Source: Porphyra umbilicalis
Taxonomy: Eukaryota > Rhodophyta > Bangiophyceae > Bangiales > Bangiaceae
DNA: 64,000 nucleotides
Direction: 5' to 3'
NCBI GenBank assembly: GCA_002049455.2
Contig: KV918780.1
Span: 310,001 to 374,000 of the forward strand
Both the position numbers and the translations under genes were made by a program. The notes below the pieces were generated by a model. That model had not been told where the DNA came from, did not search any database, and was given only the letters and a program-made list of their open reading frames with translations. Positions 9,844 to 21,119 of the stretch are shown piece by piece (positions within the stretch are counted from its first letter, which is position 1; each line of letters begins with the position of its first letter).

Positions 9844-11184
9844 TTCGGGCGTTGACAGAGAAATGTTTTGAGGGAGTCACAGATTTTGGCATGTCAAGAC
9901 GGGTTGCTTGGCGCCAGCGCTTCAATTTATGATGCGCGACGCTTCCGGCATCGAAGATCCTTGGATGTTGTCGCGCGAGCATCGCGTGTTGATCTCTTGT
10001 CTCTGGTGAATCTGCGTAAAGTAGCCCCTCAAGTTGGGATCAAGCTCGAATCGGATTCGACCAAATCTGAGATGGTACGGAACGGACGGTATCGGTGTGA
10101 CCAGATCGATGCCGCCGGAGGTGTACACACCACAGCGGCCGATGAACTGCGCTTCTCGACGTGCTTTTTGGTGTGCTCAGGTGAAACCAGTCATCGAAGG
10201 TTACTACAAAGTTTGAAACCGTTTGGAGCAAGCACGCCAACGATAGGCTCCAACACACCAGTTGTCTAATAGAATGGGATCGACTTCAGCACTCGTCTGT
10301 GCACGCCATGCACGCGCGGTCTAGACCAGGCCTGAGCAACCCTACTCCTGACCACCAGCCCAAGGACTTGGCAGTCGGGGTCTTCGTCGCAACGGCTCGT
10401 CGACCACCCGCCATCGTCGTTACCGTGCTGTCGTCGTATGTTGCTGTCAGGCCACCATCCTTCTCAGACGGTTGGCCACGCGTGGTGCTGAGTCCCTGCT
10501 TGCGGAAGCGGGGAGGGGGGTTGTGTTAATGGGGCTTTTAGCACGATGGGGGTGGCGCGGGGATCGTGGTGTGATACCCATTCTTTCGGCGAGCTGTATG
10601 TTCTCTGGTTACCTTTGTGACAGCGTTGCTCTGCTCCTCTCTGCCGCGTTGCTCTGCTTGTCTCTGCTCCTCTGCTTGCTTCTCTGGCTGCGGTATGTCG
10701 TGCGCTTCATTTTTCTTGTATTGTGCAAGTTGGAGGGGTGAGGAGTGAGAGAGAGGGTGTGTTGGCCGCGATTCGCAGGAGGCGAGTGGACGGTGTCATG
10801 TCGTGTGCGGCTCTTTTGCTGGGCCATACGTTGGCGCTGAGTGGTGCTGGGTGAGTGTCTTAACCTCCTGGTATTGGGCGACGTCATCACGCATGTGCTA
10901 GCGGAGATGGCGGTCGTCATGGCGACCGTCTCTTTCCCACTTCTTAGTTTCCAGTGGAAAGAAGACGGCCACGAGCGTCTGTAGTGTCAAATCAGTATCA
11001 CTACAATTCGCATGCTGGCATGAAATTGCTGTAATGTAGCCGGCCGCGCTCAGGCACCCGGCTGCTGTCGGCGGCCCGTGAGGGCGATTGCGAGCCAATC
11101 AAAGTCCAACCGATCCCGGTTTTATCCTGGTCTTGCCCATGCAGCGCAGTGGAGCTTAACGGGGGGTGTGACACAATTGCCATT
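9844..11184. other. gene-less stretch
   Basis: I recognise no gene. 10610-10700 is a CT/TG-rich tract (repeated TTGCTCTGCTCCTCTCTG-like units) that translates to a fake Leu-rich membrane segment. A 17-bp motif, CGATCCCGGTTTTATCC (about 11110-11130), recurs at about 25290, so part of this region is a dispersed repeat. Confidence 0.35.
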
Positions 11185-12245
11185 TCTGGCCATGTGGACC
11201 CACATTGGGTTCTGAAATCGGCCTGTGCGGGGTCATATGGGCGGGTTTTTTCGTCAAGCCCATGTGGAATAACTTTCCGGGCCGACGAGGGTGTATTTCT
11301 TTACAGCGCTAGAAGCGTCTCAACGCGATGAAGAACGCCCCGTCGTGACAGGCGAACTCATTGCACCGGAAGTGCGCTTCACATGGCCATGTGAAACCGC
11401 CGCTGCACGTTTCACAACGACATGTGGGGGACGGCCCTAATACACGATGTGGTGCACCCGTGGCGCCCCTGTGGCCTGTTGCGTCTGAGAAATCTCCCCA
11501 CAGTAAGCCGGTTGGCCGTGATGCCTCTTGACCAGACTCGTAGGAAGCATATCAAAAGAGGGATGGACACGTGCAGGTATTTTGCCTGTGGACTGGATGC
11601 CATGTGAGGAGGAGCCCGTGGAGAGGGACTGTCTCTCTCTGCTTGATGTAGTGCTCGCCGACAGTGACGACGACCAGGACCGGGAAGAGGGTGCGGATAT
11701 GGGCGGTGAGGACTTCTGCTTGATGGGTGCTGACAGGGCTGGCTACGGGGCCGCTTTGCTGCTGGGGCAGCGCGAGCCTCGCACGTACAACAGGAAGCTC
11801 CCGAGGGCCGACACATTGGCGGCGGCGGTGCGGACCGCAAAGCCCACCAACCACACTTGCCCGGTCGGCTTTGCGTCCACGTTTGCCGTGCCGACCACCC
11901 AGACGTGCGCTGGCGGCTGGGGGGGGAAACAGCCGCCGCCGTCGACGTCGCCGTTGGGGACGGCACGCACCACCGCGTCGGCGGATTGCGCGTAATCGCC
12001 GCCGAAGGTGGCGGCGCATGCTGCTGGCCGCTCGTGCATTCATTGGCCATATGAGCCCGGAATAATGAGAGTTTATTGGCTCTGTCCGACTGTCAGGCTC
12101 AACGACGGTGGGAGATATCCAGCGCCCACGTCCCACATTGGTGCCCAACACAGTGAATCTGTCACCACAAAACCGTGTCGATGTGTGTGGTTTTTGGCTC
12201 CCCACATGGTTTCCCACATGATTTCTCGATGTCCACATGACCAGA
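11185..12245. mobile_element. possible ~1.06-kb element bounded by a 15-bp imperfect inverted repeat
   Basis: TCTGGCCATGTGGAC at 11185-11199 is inverted as GTCCACATGACCAGA at 12231-12245 (14 of 15 match). The interior includes an acidic plus-strand frame at 11528-11995 (residues such as DSDDDQDREEGADMGGEDF) with no known domain. No target duplication was found, so this may be a chance inverted repeat. Confidence 0.2.
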
Positions 12246-13590
12246 GTGGCCCTTTTGTCCCACCAGTTAAGAGGGAACCTAGTTATGTCAAAGGACTGTC
12301 CTTAAAATCTCCATTGGGCTTGCGACGTGGCGCCTCCTCACAGGCCGCCTATTGTGGGCTCCTAATATGTGCGATATGCGCAATATGGTGCGTGTCCCAA
12401 AAATGAGACATCGCGGTTTTTTCTTTTTTTCTCGGCCCACTGGCCTTCTGCAACGGTCCGATAATGTAATGTGACCGACTCGGTCCCACTGTGCTTCCAG
12501 AACGGCCCCTGACAGTGATAGCAGAGGCGGCACCTCCTGACGTATCATGGGGGAAAGTGTCATTCATTGCAGCTTCGTCAGGTGACAATCACGCGCCCCA
12601 ATCAAATGCACGGATACTAGAGCAGGCATATGCTGACAGTTCATGCACGAAGAAAAGGGCACGACCTTACCAATAAAAACGTGAAAAAGACCCCCATGTA
12701 GCCCCCTGTGACGAAAACACGATTTGAGACACCCCTCATAGAAGCTCCAGTTAGCACATGAGCTTTGGCGTTGCAAACCTGTAACCCCAAGAACTTGAAA
12801 AAGACTGGCTCCAAGATCGGGGCTACCTGAGGGGTCCACAGAACAGGGCCCACAGGCGGGTACTAAGGAGTTGTCAGCCAAGAGAGCGTCGGGAGAGGCT
12901 CTTTCCATGGAGGTCAGTCGAGAATTTTCTCGTACCCCACCTCACCTGCCCACGTGCAGTGATGTGTCAGTCCTTCAGAAAACGCGCATGTCTTATTTTT
13001 CGGACTCGCACCATAGAGTTACTCCTGATAGGGCTACTTTTTCATTGATAGTCCTCTTTGTTGGTGGGCGGTTCGTGGCCCATCCCTTGGAGTAAACCGT
13101 TCGAAGAATTTCGGAGCCTCCAGCGAAGCGTGATCCACGAGATTTGCTGCAGATTGCGGTCGACAGGCCGACGAAAGGCAGCGATCGACTGACTCGAAAG
13201 CAGACACGAAGCACAAGTATGGGCAGAACTGGGAGATCGTCGTCGTAAACGTTGATTGAGTGATACATGGCAGCTCCACAGGCTGCCACCGTGCAGGGCC
13301 AGGACGACCTGTCAGCCAATCACACATACAAGAATCACAGACGGGATTGTGTGCATCCAAACGTGTTGCACGGCTGGTGAGGGCTGGCCCAAGGCTGGGA
13401 ACTTCAAGGCTGGAAATTGCCGTGAAGGCGGTTTTTTCTTCGATGTTGGCCCGTCTCCAGCTCTGGCGTACATCATGCGATCTACCTGCAACTTTGCACG
13501 AGACCAGCTGAGGGTCGCCCTCTCTGGTCTTGAGAAGCACAGCGTCTCTGCTACAGCGGTTTACGCTACCCAGTCGGTTTTGTAGGGCTC
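12246..13590. other. gene-less stretch left of Harbinger copy A
   Basis: No recognisable domain. A minus-strand open frame covers 13034-13627, but its 5' end lies inside the TIR of the neighbouring Harbinger element, so its present start is an accident of that insertion. The older sequence to its left could be an exon of an unknown gene. Confidence 0.3.
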
Positions 13591-13593
13591 TCA

Positions 13594-15396
13594 GAGCAAT
13601 CCCAGCAACGTCGATCCCATCTTCCATTTACCCCGATCTGGGGTGACACGTGTGGCCCTCTCAGTGGGAAGACTATCCTGGGGGCCCCATATCCCAACAA
13701 GCGGTATGTACTGCGCGACATCGGCCGTCGAAACTATCATGGCCGAAGGGACGATAGGGTATATATTGCTGGATCACACACCACCCAAATGGGACCATTG
13801 CCTGTTTAGAGAAGGACCGAGTTACTACGGATGGCAAAGCTGTCCCGTGTCGACTGAAGATCCACCACAGAACTCGGCCGAAGTCCCTCGAAAACGGAAT
13901 CAAGCACGCCACGAGACAAAAAATTGAACGACAGCTCGCGAAACAAGGCTAAACGTATCCGAATTGTGCTCAATACGACACAACATAGGGTGAACGCGAA
14001 GACATGTGGCAGTGCCACGGTTCGTCCAACAAGGCTATCTGTTGCCGAGGACTCCCGCAGGCGACGACGGGTACTGCATAAGGCGGATCACCCACAATCT
14101 GGGTTGCGGCTGTGTCGTCAGCAGATGCTGAGAGCAGATGGAGGTGCTGTCCAGGCCCGACAGGGACCCTCTCATGTTGTGTGGAACGGACGCTGCTGTG
14201 GCCTCGAGGGTATCAACCAACAATAACGGATTTCATGAGCCTCTCTCGTGAAGAGTTCTTGGATTTCAGGCCGAAGGGGCGCTGTCTGATTGGCCTTCGC
14301 GGAAAATCAATCGTTTATCCAGATAGACCTCCACGGGATTTAATGGAATCGGAGCATTTTAGAAGTCCAATGTCGTAGATTGGGCTCGGTTTGGACCTAG
14401 ATCGATCCGCCATCCTTTAATCAGTCAAAGCGGATCGCGCGGGGGTCATCACGAGAGGACGATCCCGTGATTTACCGGGACACTGGACGGACAGCGAGCG
14501 GGCGCCGCGCAGCAATAAGTTGCTCAGCGAAGTAGTCGGGCAGCCGTCGGTCGGCCGCATCTGGTGGACCGTCTGCGCATCGTGGGCAGACACGTGCGTG
14601 AGCGGGGCGTGAAGAGGCGGTTGGCAGCCAGCTGTCGCCCGGTGGCCGAGCCCTACAGGCGGCGTGGCGAGCTACGCTGTGGCTCTGTGGCAGTGGCACG
14701 TCTCACGATACTCAGATTTGTGGTCTTGGGGCAGTGCCACGACGCGTGGGTCCGTTTCTGGACCCCTGTTGCGCAGCGCGGGCGGTGCCCTGCAGCCCAC
14801 AGGCGGTGGCCCGCTGTCGGAGGTGTCAGTATGGGATGCGTGGGCCACGCTACGCGCGTGCGGGGCGGCCGCCGGGCGCCACTCGCCGCAGAGCGGGCGG
14901 GCCCGGGAGGCATCCAGTCTGTTGCCCGCCCCTCTAGGTACCGTTTCGGCGGACCTGCAGCACTGTTCGCGCGCGCGTGTCCGCCGCCTGACCGATTCCT
15001 GCCCAGCGAGGCTCAGGCCCAGGGGACACGCAGGCTGTCGTCCCCCACTCTCGCAGACGAATGTGGGGTCCTGGCGCAGCCCGCGCGCTGATCCGCTTTT
15101 CGACGCATTGCTGCGGGGCGTAGGCCGACCCGGCCGGCACGCGGGTTGTGGTCCGCAGCCACACACAGCGATTTGAGGGACCGCTCGCAGTGTTCTAGCG
15201 CGCGCGTGGGCGCCTGACGCAGTGCGTGCGTGGCGTCCTCGGGCGGCCATGGCGGCTTCCCGCTGGTGCCAGCGCTCGTGTTGCGCCCTGCCCCCACCCC
15301 AGTCCTCCCTTCCCGTGGGGCGCCACCGCTCTCGCGCCTTCTTTATCCCGCGCAAACCGTGTACCCCGACTGTTACGACCTCCCCGCCCTCCGACC
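13594..15396. other. left arm of Harbinger copy A
   Basis: About 1.8 kb lies between the TIR and the first likely start codon. It is nearly identical to 30245-32047 in copy B. GC-rich overlapping frames (for example 14564-15091 and 14664-15176) are open in both copies, but they show many amino-acid changes for few DNA changes and match no family. I treat the arm as promoter, leader and subterminal sequence. Confidence 0.5.
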
Positions 15397-16539
15397 ATGA
15401 CGCGCGGGAAGAGTGCCAATGACTCCTGGAGGCGACGCGCCCAACGCAACCTTAACGCCCCCCTCCTCCCGCCCTCCCCTCCCTGTACCTGCGAGGGCCC
15501 CTGTGACCATCTCAACGTGCATGCTCCCACCTCTCTTCCCCCTCCACCTCCCATGCCGCACGCGAGGCAGGGGGGACCTCCTCCCCCCCCCGGCTTTGGC
15601 GATGGCAACGATGGAGGGCGGCCGCATCGACTTAAGCGGCCGCGGTCCGTCTATGGTCGCGACCGTGGACGTGGCGACCCTGAGGACCGCGACCAACAAC
15701 GGCGCGCGATTCGACCCCGCGGAGCTTGGGACCTGGACGGTGAGCATCGTGCCCCCCCTGACCCGGTGCGCCGACCTCTCCCTCCTGGTGGTGGACGCAG
15801 CCGGCCACCTTTCAGCCCTCCTCGACTCCCACCCGGTTTCCCGTCTGGCCCGTCACGCCCGCCGCCGAGGCGGTCGCTGGGTCCCCCCCCTGGCCCGCCA
15901 AGAGGTCGTTCTGACCCGCCGAGGGGCGGCAATTTCTTCCGTCCGTGTAGTCCGCCGCGACGTCCGCCGGGCCCTCCTGGCCCGACCGGGCGCCACCCGT
16001 CCCCGCCTCGGGGTGGTGCCTACCGCCGCCGGTGGACCTCGCCGCGCCGGCCGTCGGGCCCTTTTGGCCCGCCCGGACGCTACCCGTCCCCGCCTGGGGG
16101 TGCCGACAATCACTGCCCCTGGAGCCCGCCTAGTTGTTCCTCGCGGCCCCCTTCTGGTCCTCCGTGCTTCTCGTCGCATCCGGGGTGGTGCGAGGACGCC
16201 CCGCCGTCGTCACATGCTGCACGCCCTTCGACCGTTTATCTGGCGCCTGGCGCGCAGTCATCCTGGCGGGGCGACCCCGGCGCGCTTCATCCAGCGCCGC
16301 AAGGGTATCAGTGGGTGCTGACGCACACGTTGTCGCGGAAGACCTCCGCGCCTTGGACCTGGCTGCCCGCGCCGCCGCAGCAGTTGCCGCAGCAGACGCC
16401 GCAGGACCTCGGCAGCTTTCCCCTGTACGCGGTGCAGGGGCCTCAAGCCCCTCCCCCTCCGGCCTATCAACTAGTCCCTGTGGCCCGACAGACTCCACGC
16501 GTGGTCCCTTTCTTCCCGCCGCAGCCCTACATGCAGTAG
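15397..16539 (+). CDS. Pro/Arg/Gly-rich ORF of Harbinger copy A
   Basis: I chose the ATG at 15397 (MTRGKSANDSWRRRAQR) because the upstream frame is low-complexity leader. It encodes 380 residues rich in PP, RPP and PPG clusters, ending FFPPQPYMQ. A CxCxxxC patch (TCEGPC) lies near residue 32. No folded domain is recognised. It stops 20 bp before the ATG of the Myb-like ORF, so it may be a separate protein or, by splicing, the Pro-rich N-terminus of that protein; Harbinger DNA-binding partners often have such N-termini. Copy B has a homopolymer frameshift and a stop in the equivalent ORF. Confidence 0.5.
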   Translation: MTRGKSANDSWRRRAQRNLNAPLLPPSPPCTCEGPCDHLNVHAPTSLPPPPPMPHARQGGPPPPPGFGDGNDGGRPHRLKRPRSVYGRDRGRGDPEDRDQQRRAIRPRGAWDLDGEHRAPPDPVRRPLPPGGGRSRPPFSPPRLPPGFPSGPSRPPPRRSLGPPPGPPRGRSDPPRGGNFFRPCSPPRRPPGPPGPTGRHPSPPRGGAYRRRWTSPRRPSGPFGPPGRYPSPPGGADNHCPWSPPSCSSRPPSGPPCFSSHPGWCEDAPPSSHAARPSTVYLAPGAQSSWRGDPGALHPAPQGYQWVLTHTLSRKTSAPWTWLPAPPQQLPQQTPQDLGSFPLYAVQGPQAPPPPAYQLVPVARQTPRVVPFFPPQPYMQ

Positions 16540-16559
16540 CCTACGCTCTTCCGAAGAAC

Positions 16560-17747
16560 ATGGGGTCGAGTTTGGGGTGGACGGATGACGACGGCGTCCC
16601 TCTCTGCGAGGCCTACCTGCTTGTGTCTACCGACGCTGTTCATGGGACGAGTCGGAGCAAGGATGATCTGCGGGCGGCGGTGCATAAGGTGTGGGAAGAC
16701 AAGATGCACAAGAAGGGGCCCATGCTCGTGGCGCGTAACGCAGGTGCCCTCGAGAAGCAGTTCAAGCGGATCCGCACAAGTGTGAGTACTTTCACATCGC
16801 ACTACCTGGCTGTGAAGGCGATGTCAACGACCGGCAACCTCACGGAGAAGGACATCATCAGCGGTGCCGTTGCTCGCTGCTGCTCGCTGGACGTGTACGA
16901 CGCTATCCGCACTGACCGGGAGAAGGACAAGCGACAGGACTCGACGCGCAAGCGCAATGCGAAGCTGGCGCACTGCAAGTGGGTGGCTTGCTGGCGGGTG
17001 CTCCGGTAGAGCGAAAAGTTTAGCGGCGCCGCCAACCTGGCGATCTCCGGGACGGACGTCGATACCACGTCGGAAGACGAGACCAACAGCGGGAGCGGCG
17101 TCGGCGTCAACAAAAGCAATGGCGGTTTCCAACGGCGCCCTGGTGGCGTCAAGGCCGTCAAAGCGGCGCGCCTCGAGGACATGCAGTATGAGAAGCAGGT
17201 GCAGGCGAGCACGGGCGCGCTGGCCAAGCTGACCGCGGCGCATCACGAGCGCACCGCCCTTTGCTTTTTCGAGTCGCCATCAATGCGAAACACGCCCGAG
17301 GCGGCACGCTACCGCCAAGCCGTCGTCAACAAGATGCTGCAGAGGGCTGGTTTATCAGTGGGGTCGACTAGTGATGCGGGGGGGGCCGCGGGTGTGGACG
17401 AGTCTGTGGACGGGCTTAACGGCGGCGTGGCCGGCCTCGGTGTGCGCGATTCGTCGCTCACGGCGCCGCCAGGTGCCAACCCTGCCGCCGGAGCACCGGC
17501 GCCGCCGGCGCGTGGAGCCCCGACGGCGCCCGGCACAGCTGCAGCAGCAGCTGTGTCTGCACCGGCGGCGCGGGCGGCGACTGGCCCGGCGGAGCGTCCA
17601 GGACAACGCGCATCTGTGGCTGGCCGCAAAGCGCAGGCGTCCAAGGAGCAGGCAGCGAAGGCTGTCCTCGTTCGCAAGCTGCGGACCACGCGCGATCTCG
17701 ACGAAAGCGACGAGGGCAGCACCACCGACAGCACTGCGCCCGTGTAA
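16560..17747 (+). pseudogene. Myb/SANT-like Harbinger accessory protein, copy A (nonsense codon)
   Basis: The frame from ATG 16560 encodes the same 395-residue protein as copy B. It starts with a trihelical Myb/SANT-like domain (LGWTDDDGVPLCEAYLLVS, DAVHGTSRSKDDLRAAVHKV) of the kind that partners Harbinger transposases in DNA binding and nuclear import. A charged middle, a helical segment (ARLEDMQYEKQVQAST) and an Ala/Pro-rich tail follow. A TAG at 17007-17009 replaces a CAG glutamine codon of copy B and cuts the product to about 149 residues after the Myb-like domain. The rest of the frame is open, so this is a single recent lesion. Confidence 0.8.
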
Positions 17748-17798
17748 AGACTGTACTGTGTATTGCGAGTGCGCATCCATGTTAGTTGATAGTTGCAG

Positions 17799-17839
17799 CA
17801 ATGGTTTTTTTTCCCCACTCGGCAGGGTTTTTTTTTTCC
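17799..17839 (+). repeat. left arm of the intergenic inverted repeat, Harbinger copy A
   Basis: CAATGG, a T8 run, CCCC, then GGCAGGG and a T10 run ending CC. It is the inverse of 22059-22099. In copy B the pair is 34451-34490 and 35249-35290. The pair sits between the 3' ends of the convergent Myb-like and transposase genes. Confidence 0.7.
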
Positions 17840-18239
17840 TACCCACTTTGCAGTTCTCGTGCGCTAAACCAGTTCTTCACTCTCTTGTCCGGCGTGGCGG
17901 AAGCTGGTGTATCAGCTCCACCAGGGAACAAACAAACCAGGCGCCGCCTGCGCCTGCAGCGAAGGGCACGGCGACACAATCGCACCACTCGTCGCCATCA
18001 GACAATACCGCCCCCAATCACAACTAACCGTTTGTCCACCCTACCCGCCAGACTTCATCCCCCAACACCCATCCCCCACACCCCCACCCAAACAAAAAAA
18101 ACAGCACCCCTCTCGCACGCGCGGGGAGAACAGGGCGAGAAAGCCGGGGGCATTGCCGGTCGGGCATGGGGGGCGGCCACAGCAGGAGCCAGCGCGCGGG
18201 GTGGCCGGCGCACGCCCACAGCGAGCGTAAAACGAGAAG

Positions 18240-18440
18240 GCGCACCGCCAGGGAGCGCGCGCGAGTGCATCTGGGCTTCGCACTGCGAGGAAGCACGCGC
18301 GTGAGGCACGGGGCGGCGGACCAGGAGAGAGCACGCGTGTGCGGCGGATGGCGGCGCGCCGCGAGGGAGCGCGCAGGCGAGGAACAGGGCGGCGCGCCGC
18401 GAGGGAGCACGCGTGCGGGCCAGTGTGGCGTGGACGCGGC
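18240..18440. repeat. short GC-rich minisatellite in the Harbinger intergenic block
   Basis: Repeated GCGCCGCGAGGGAGC[GA]CGCG-type units occur here and at 34900-35080 in copy B. Minus-strand frames translate them as Arg/Ala/Ser/Leu/Pro repeats with no known family. Confidence 0.45.
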
Positions 18441-18612
18441 GGCTTGGCGGCCACGCGGGCGGAGAGGACGACGGGGTGTCCACGCAGGCCCCCGCCAAAG
18501 CTGAGCTCCAGCCACGCACTCGGCCGGTCACGCCAGTTCTGACCGTGGCGCTATCGACTTTGGCTCTCTGTTTCACGTGCAATACAGTGCGACCCCTTAC
18601 TTGACCGTCCCG

Positions 18613-18636
18613 CAGTTGTTCCGATCGGAACAACTG
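18613..18636. repeat. perfect 24-bp palindrome just inside the pogo left TIR
   Basis: CAGTTGTTCCGA followed at once by its exact inverse. It lies 28 bp from the element end and has no counterpart near the right end. It is a plausible dimer binding site, but this is inference. Confidence 0.7.
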
Positions 18637-18956
18637 AGGGAAGGGTCTAGTTATGTAGCCCCCATCAGTACAGAAAAATTGCTACATTTATCCACTTCAA
18701 AACCTCTAGGTTTACAAGGTCAAATGACCTCAAAGGGAGGCTTTCTGTACTTGAAGTATTGGAATCTTCCTGCCATTATCCATTCTGGGATTGCTCCGCT
18801 GACCGCAGCGAATGCCCAGTCCTCACGCTCAGCCGTCGGCCCGGGGCAGTAGCTCCACATGACGACCACCTGCGGTCGCCGTCGATCGTCCTTCCTTGCT
18901 CGCGTCGTCCCCGTGCCGCGCCTCGCCCGGCCAAATTGTGTTCTCATTCCACCACC

Positions 18957-20642
18957 ATGGACGGTGCGTCTCCCCCCCCGCCTCCTCCGCCGCCGCAATC
19001 TCTCTCGTTGATTGCATCCATTCTCACGGCGGCAGCTTTAGCCCCCACCGCATCTGCCGTCGTGGGAGCGAGCCCGGCCGCGATTGAGGCTCTCAACGTC
19101 GCGGCGGCGGCTGCGCTGGTCGCTGTTCGGGGCGCCGTACAAGACGTCACCCTGCCGGTGCCGGCCGCGGCGTCGGGGCCGCCGGATGTGTCGGCGCCTG
19201 CTGCAGCGGCCATCGCGGCGCCTGCTGCAGCGGCCATCGCGGCGCCTGCTGCAGCGGCCATCGCGGCGCCGGCTGTACCGGCCGTGGCGGCGCCGGCTGC
19301 CCCTTCCGCGCAGCGCAGGGACCGCGGAAAGCTCATCCTGGGTGAAAAACTTCTCGTTATCACCCAGGCTGCCGACAGGGTGCCGCGCGAGACTCTAGCG
19401 CTGCGGTACGGCGTGACCAAGCGGGCAATCTACGGCGTGTGGGCAGGACGGAGCAAGACATGGGACGCGGCCGCCCGCGGAGTGCCCCTTCGTGCCCACT
19501 GCGTGCAAGTTTGCAGATTCCCGCTAATCGACAAACTACTTTACGAGTGGTTTATGCGGATCCGGTCGATGGGGCGCAAGACGATGCCCATCTCGCGCAT
19601 CGCCCTTCAAGTCAAGGCGAGCCAGCTGGCTCGTCTGCTCTACCCAGCGGCGTCGTTCTCCGCATCCAATGGGTTCGTTGACCGGTGGGTTAAGCGACAC
19701 TCCATATGGAGCGTACATTTGCATGGGTCGGGGGGTGGGATTGACTTGGTGGAGGGAAAGCGGAGGATGGAGGAACTCCGGGAGAAGATGGTTGGTTTGG
19801 ACCCCGAGTGTATGTTGAATATGGATGAGGCTGCTTTGTTTTACCAACTAGCGCCTACCTACTCCTACGTGCTAGAGTGCGACGCCAAGGAGACGCGCGG
19901 GACTGAACTACAACGAGCCAAGGCGCGAGTCACGATTGTCATCTGCGTGAACGCTACCGGCACGTTTAAGTCCATTGCGGTTATTGGTAAGGCGGCTCAA
20001 CCTGTGTGCTTCTGCGGCCAAACCGACCTACCTGTGCGCTACAACTCCCAGAAAAAGGGGTGGATGGATTCCTCCGTGTACGCGAAATGGCTGGCGGACC
20101 TGAGCGAAGATTGGGGGGCGTTTACTTCCCGGCGGGGCTTCCTCATCATGGACAACGCGTCGGGGCACGATGCGTCGGCGACAGATGACCGCTTCGACAT
20201 TGATTGGCTGCCACCGAATACGACGGCACGATTCCAGCCCTGCGACCAAGGTGTAATCAACGCGACTAAGACCACCTACCGGCGAGGAGTGATGCTTGAC
20301 ATGCTTACCGCGTTTGACCACCAGTTTGACGAAAGTACGGCTGAACGAGAGGCACGCAAGGCGCGCGAGGCGCGGGCAAGGGCGGGCTCCCTGGGCGTGG
20401 CAGATGGTCGCAGCCCCCACGTTCTCGACGCCATTCGATTGGTCAAGGCTGCCTTTGATACAGTGACGCCGGCAGCCATTACGCGCTGCTGGCTCCGGGC
20501 AAGCTGCACACCCCCTGACGTGTGTAGCACAACAGAATGTGGATCAAGTCATAGGGGGGAGGGAAGCATCCCGCACGTGCCCCCTCCGAACGTGCACTGC
20601 TATAGGGCCATCGGACCCGGGAAGTCAGGCCGCCAGAGGTGA
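18957..20642 (+). CDS. pogo/Tigger transposase (DD30D)
   Basis: I chose ATG 18957 (context CCACCATGG) over the longer upstream frame. The 561-residue product begins with a Pro/Ala-rich region containing a short AIAAPAA repeat. A psq/CENPB-like HTH follows (GEKLLVITQAADRVPRETLA), then a second HTH_CENPB-like domain (LARLLYPAASFSASNGFVDR). The DDE_1 catalytic domain has acids in NMDEAALFYQ, IMDNASGHD and FQPCDQGVI, the last two separated by 30 residues; the final D rather than E marks the pogo branch. After AITRCWLRASC the frame loses family-like sequence, so a 3' exon is probable at about 21120-21421. No internal stop is visible, so this is the best candidate for an intact transposase in the window. 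Confidence 0.9.
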   Translation: MDGASPPPPPPPPQSLSLIASILTAAALAPTASAVVGASPAAIEALNVAAAAALVAVRGAVQDVTLPVPAAASGPPDVSAPAAAAIAAPAAAAIAAPAAAAIAAPAVPAVAAPAAPSAQRRDRGKLILGEKLLVITQAADRVPRETLALRYGVTKRAIYGVWAGRSKTWDAAARGVPLRAHCVQVCRFPLIDKLLYEWFMRIRSMGRKTMPISRIALQVKASQLARLLYPAASFSASNGFVDRWVKRHSIWSVHLHGSGGGIDLVEGKRRMEELREKMVGLDPECMLNMDEAALFYQLAPTYSYVLECDAKETRGTELQRAKARVTIVICVNATGTFKSIAVIGKAAQPVCFCGQTDLPVRYNSQKKGWMDSSVYAKWLADLSEDWGAFTSRRGFLIMDNASGHDASATDDRFDIDWLPPNTTARFQPCDQGVINATKTTYRRGVMLDMLTAFDHQFDESTAEREARKAREARARAGSLGVADGRSPHVLDAIRLVKAAFDTVTPAAITRCWLRASCTPPDVCSTTECGSSHRGEGSIPHVPPPNVHCYRAIGPGKSGRQR

Positions 20643-21119
20643 TGACACAAGGCACGGTTTTACTTGCCGGCGACGACGGTGCCTCCCACCGTCGTCGCCC
20701 TTCGTCCTAAAAGAGCGGAAACCGTTGCGTGGGCCCAATTCCCCTAATGGGAATTGGCCCGCGCCGCCGAACAACCAATACAGCTAAGTACAATGCAAGA
20801 CAAGTCCCCCAATGCGGTAAGTAGAGACGAGGGGAAATCGGGACCGGGCGCCCCTGCCTGACGTGGCGGCACGTGGTGGCCGGTGGCGTGGCTACGCGGG
20901 AGCGCTCGCCGCCCGACATAACCGCCGCCCCGCGCGGGCCCGCCGGCCGCGGCTGCGCGCCGCCAGGCCGGGTTGCACGCACCGCACGGCCCCACACCCA
21001 GTGTGGGCGCTATGCCCGTGGCCCGAGGGGACACCAGGCCCGTGTGCCGGTGGGGGTCGTGTCCGCCCGACCCCGGCTCCCCCCGCGCCGTGCCCCGGCA
21101 CCACCCCCGACCTGGTGGT
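20643..21119. other. probable intron or spacer in the pogo element
   Basis: GC-rich, with no family match. An inverted repeat lies at 20731-20760 (GGGCCCAATTCCC, 5-nt loop, GGGAATTGGCCC). A donor near 20520 (GTGTGTAG-like) and an acceptor shortly before 21140 could join the two coding segments, but the exact sites are not fixed. Confidence 0.35.

Noticed and set aside
10610..10741. An apparent Leu-rich transmembrane protein.
   Set aside because: The hydrophobic run is the translation of a CTC/TTG-rich simple tract.
13034..13627. A 197-codon minus-strand ORF ending next to Harbinger copy A.
   Set aside because: Its start lies inside the element TIR, so the present ORF is created by the insertion; no known domain.
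14564..15176. 170-190-codon ORFs open in both Harbinger copies (also 31170-31827).
   Set aside because: The copies are too recent for conservation to be informative, and amino-acid changes are frequent relative to DNA changes; no family match.
15413..16321. A 302-codon frame overlapping the Harbinger Pro-rich ORF in another frame.
   Set aside because: It is an overlapping GC-rich shadow, and the Pro-rich frame fits its position beside the Myb-like gene better. I cannot exclude dual coding but see no support for it.
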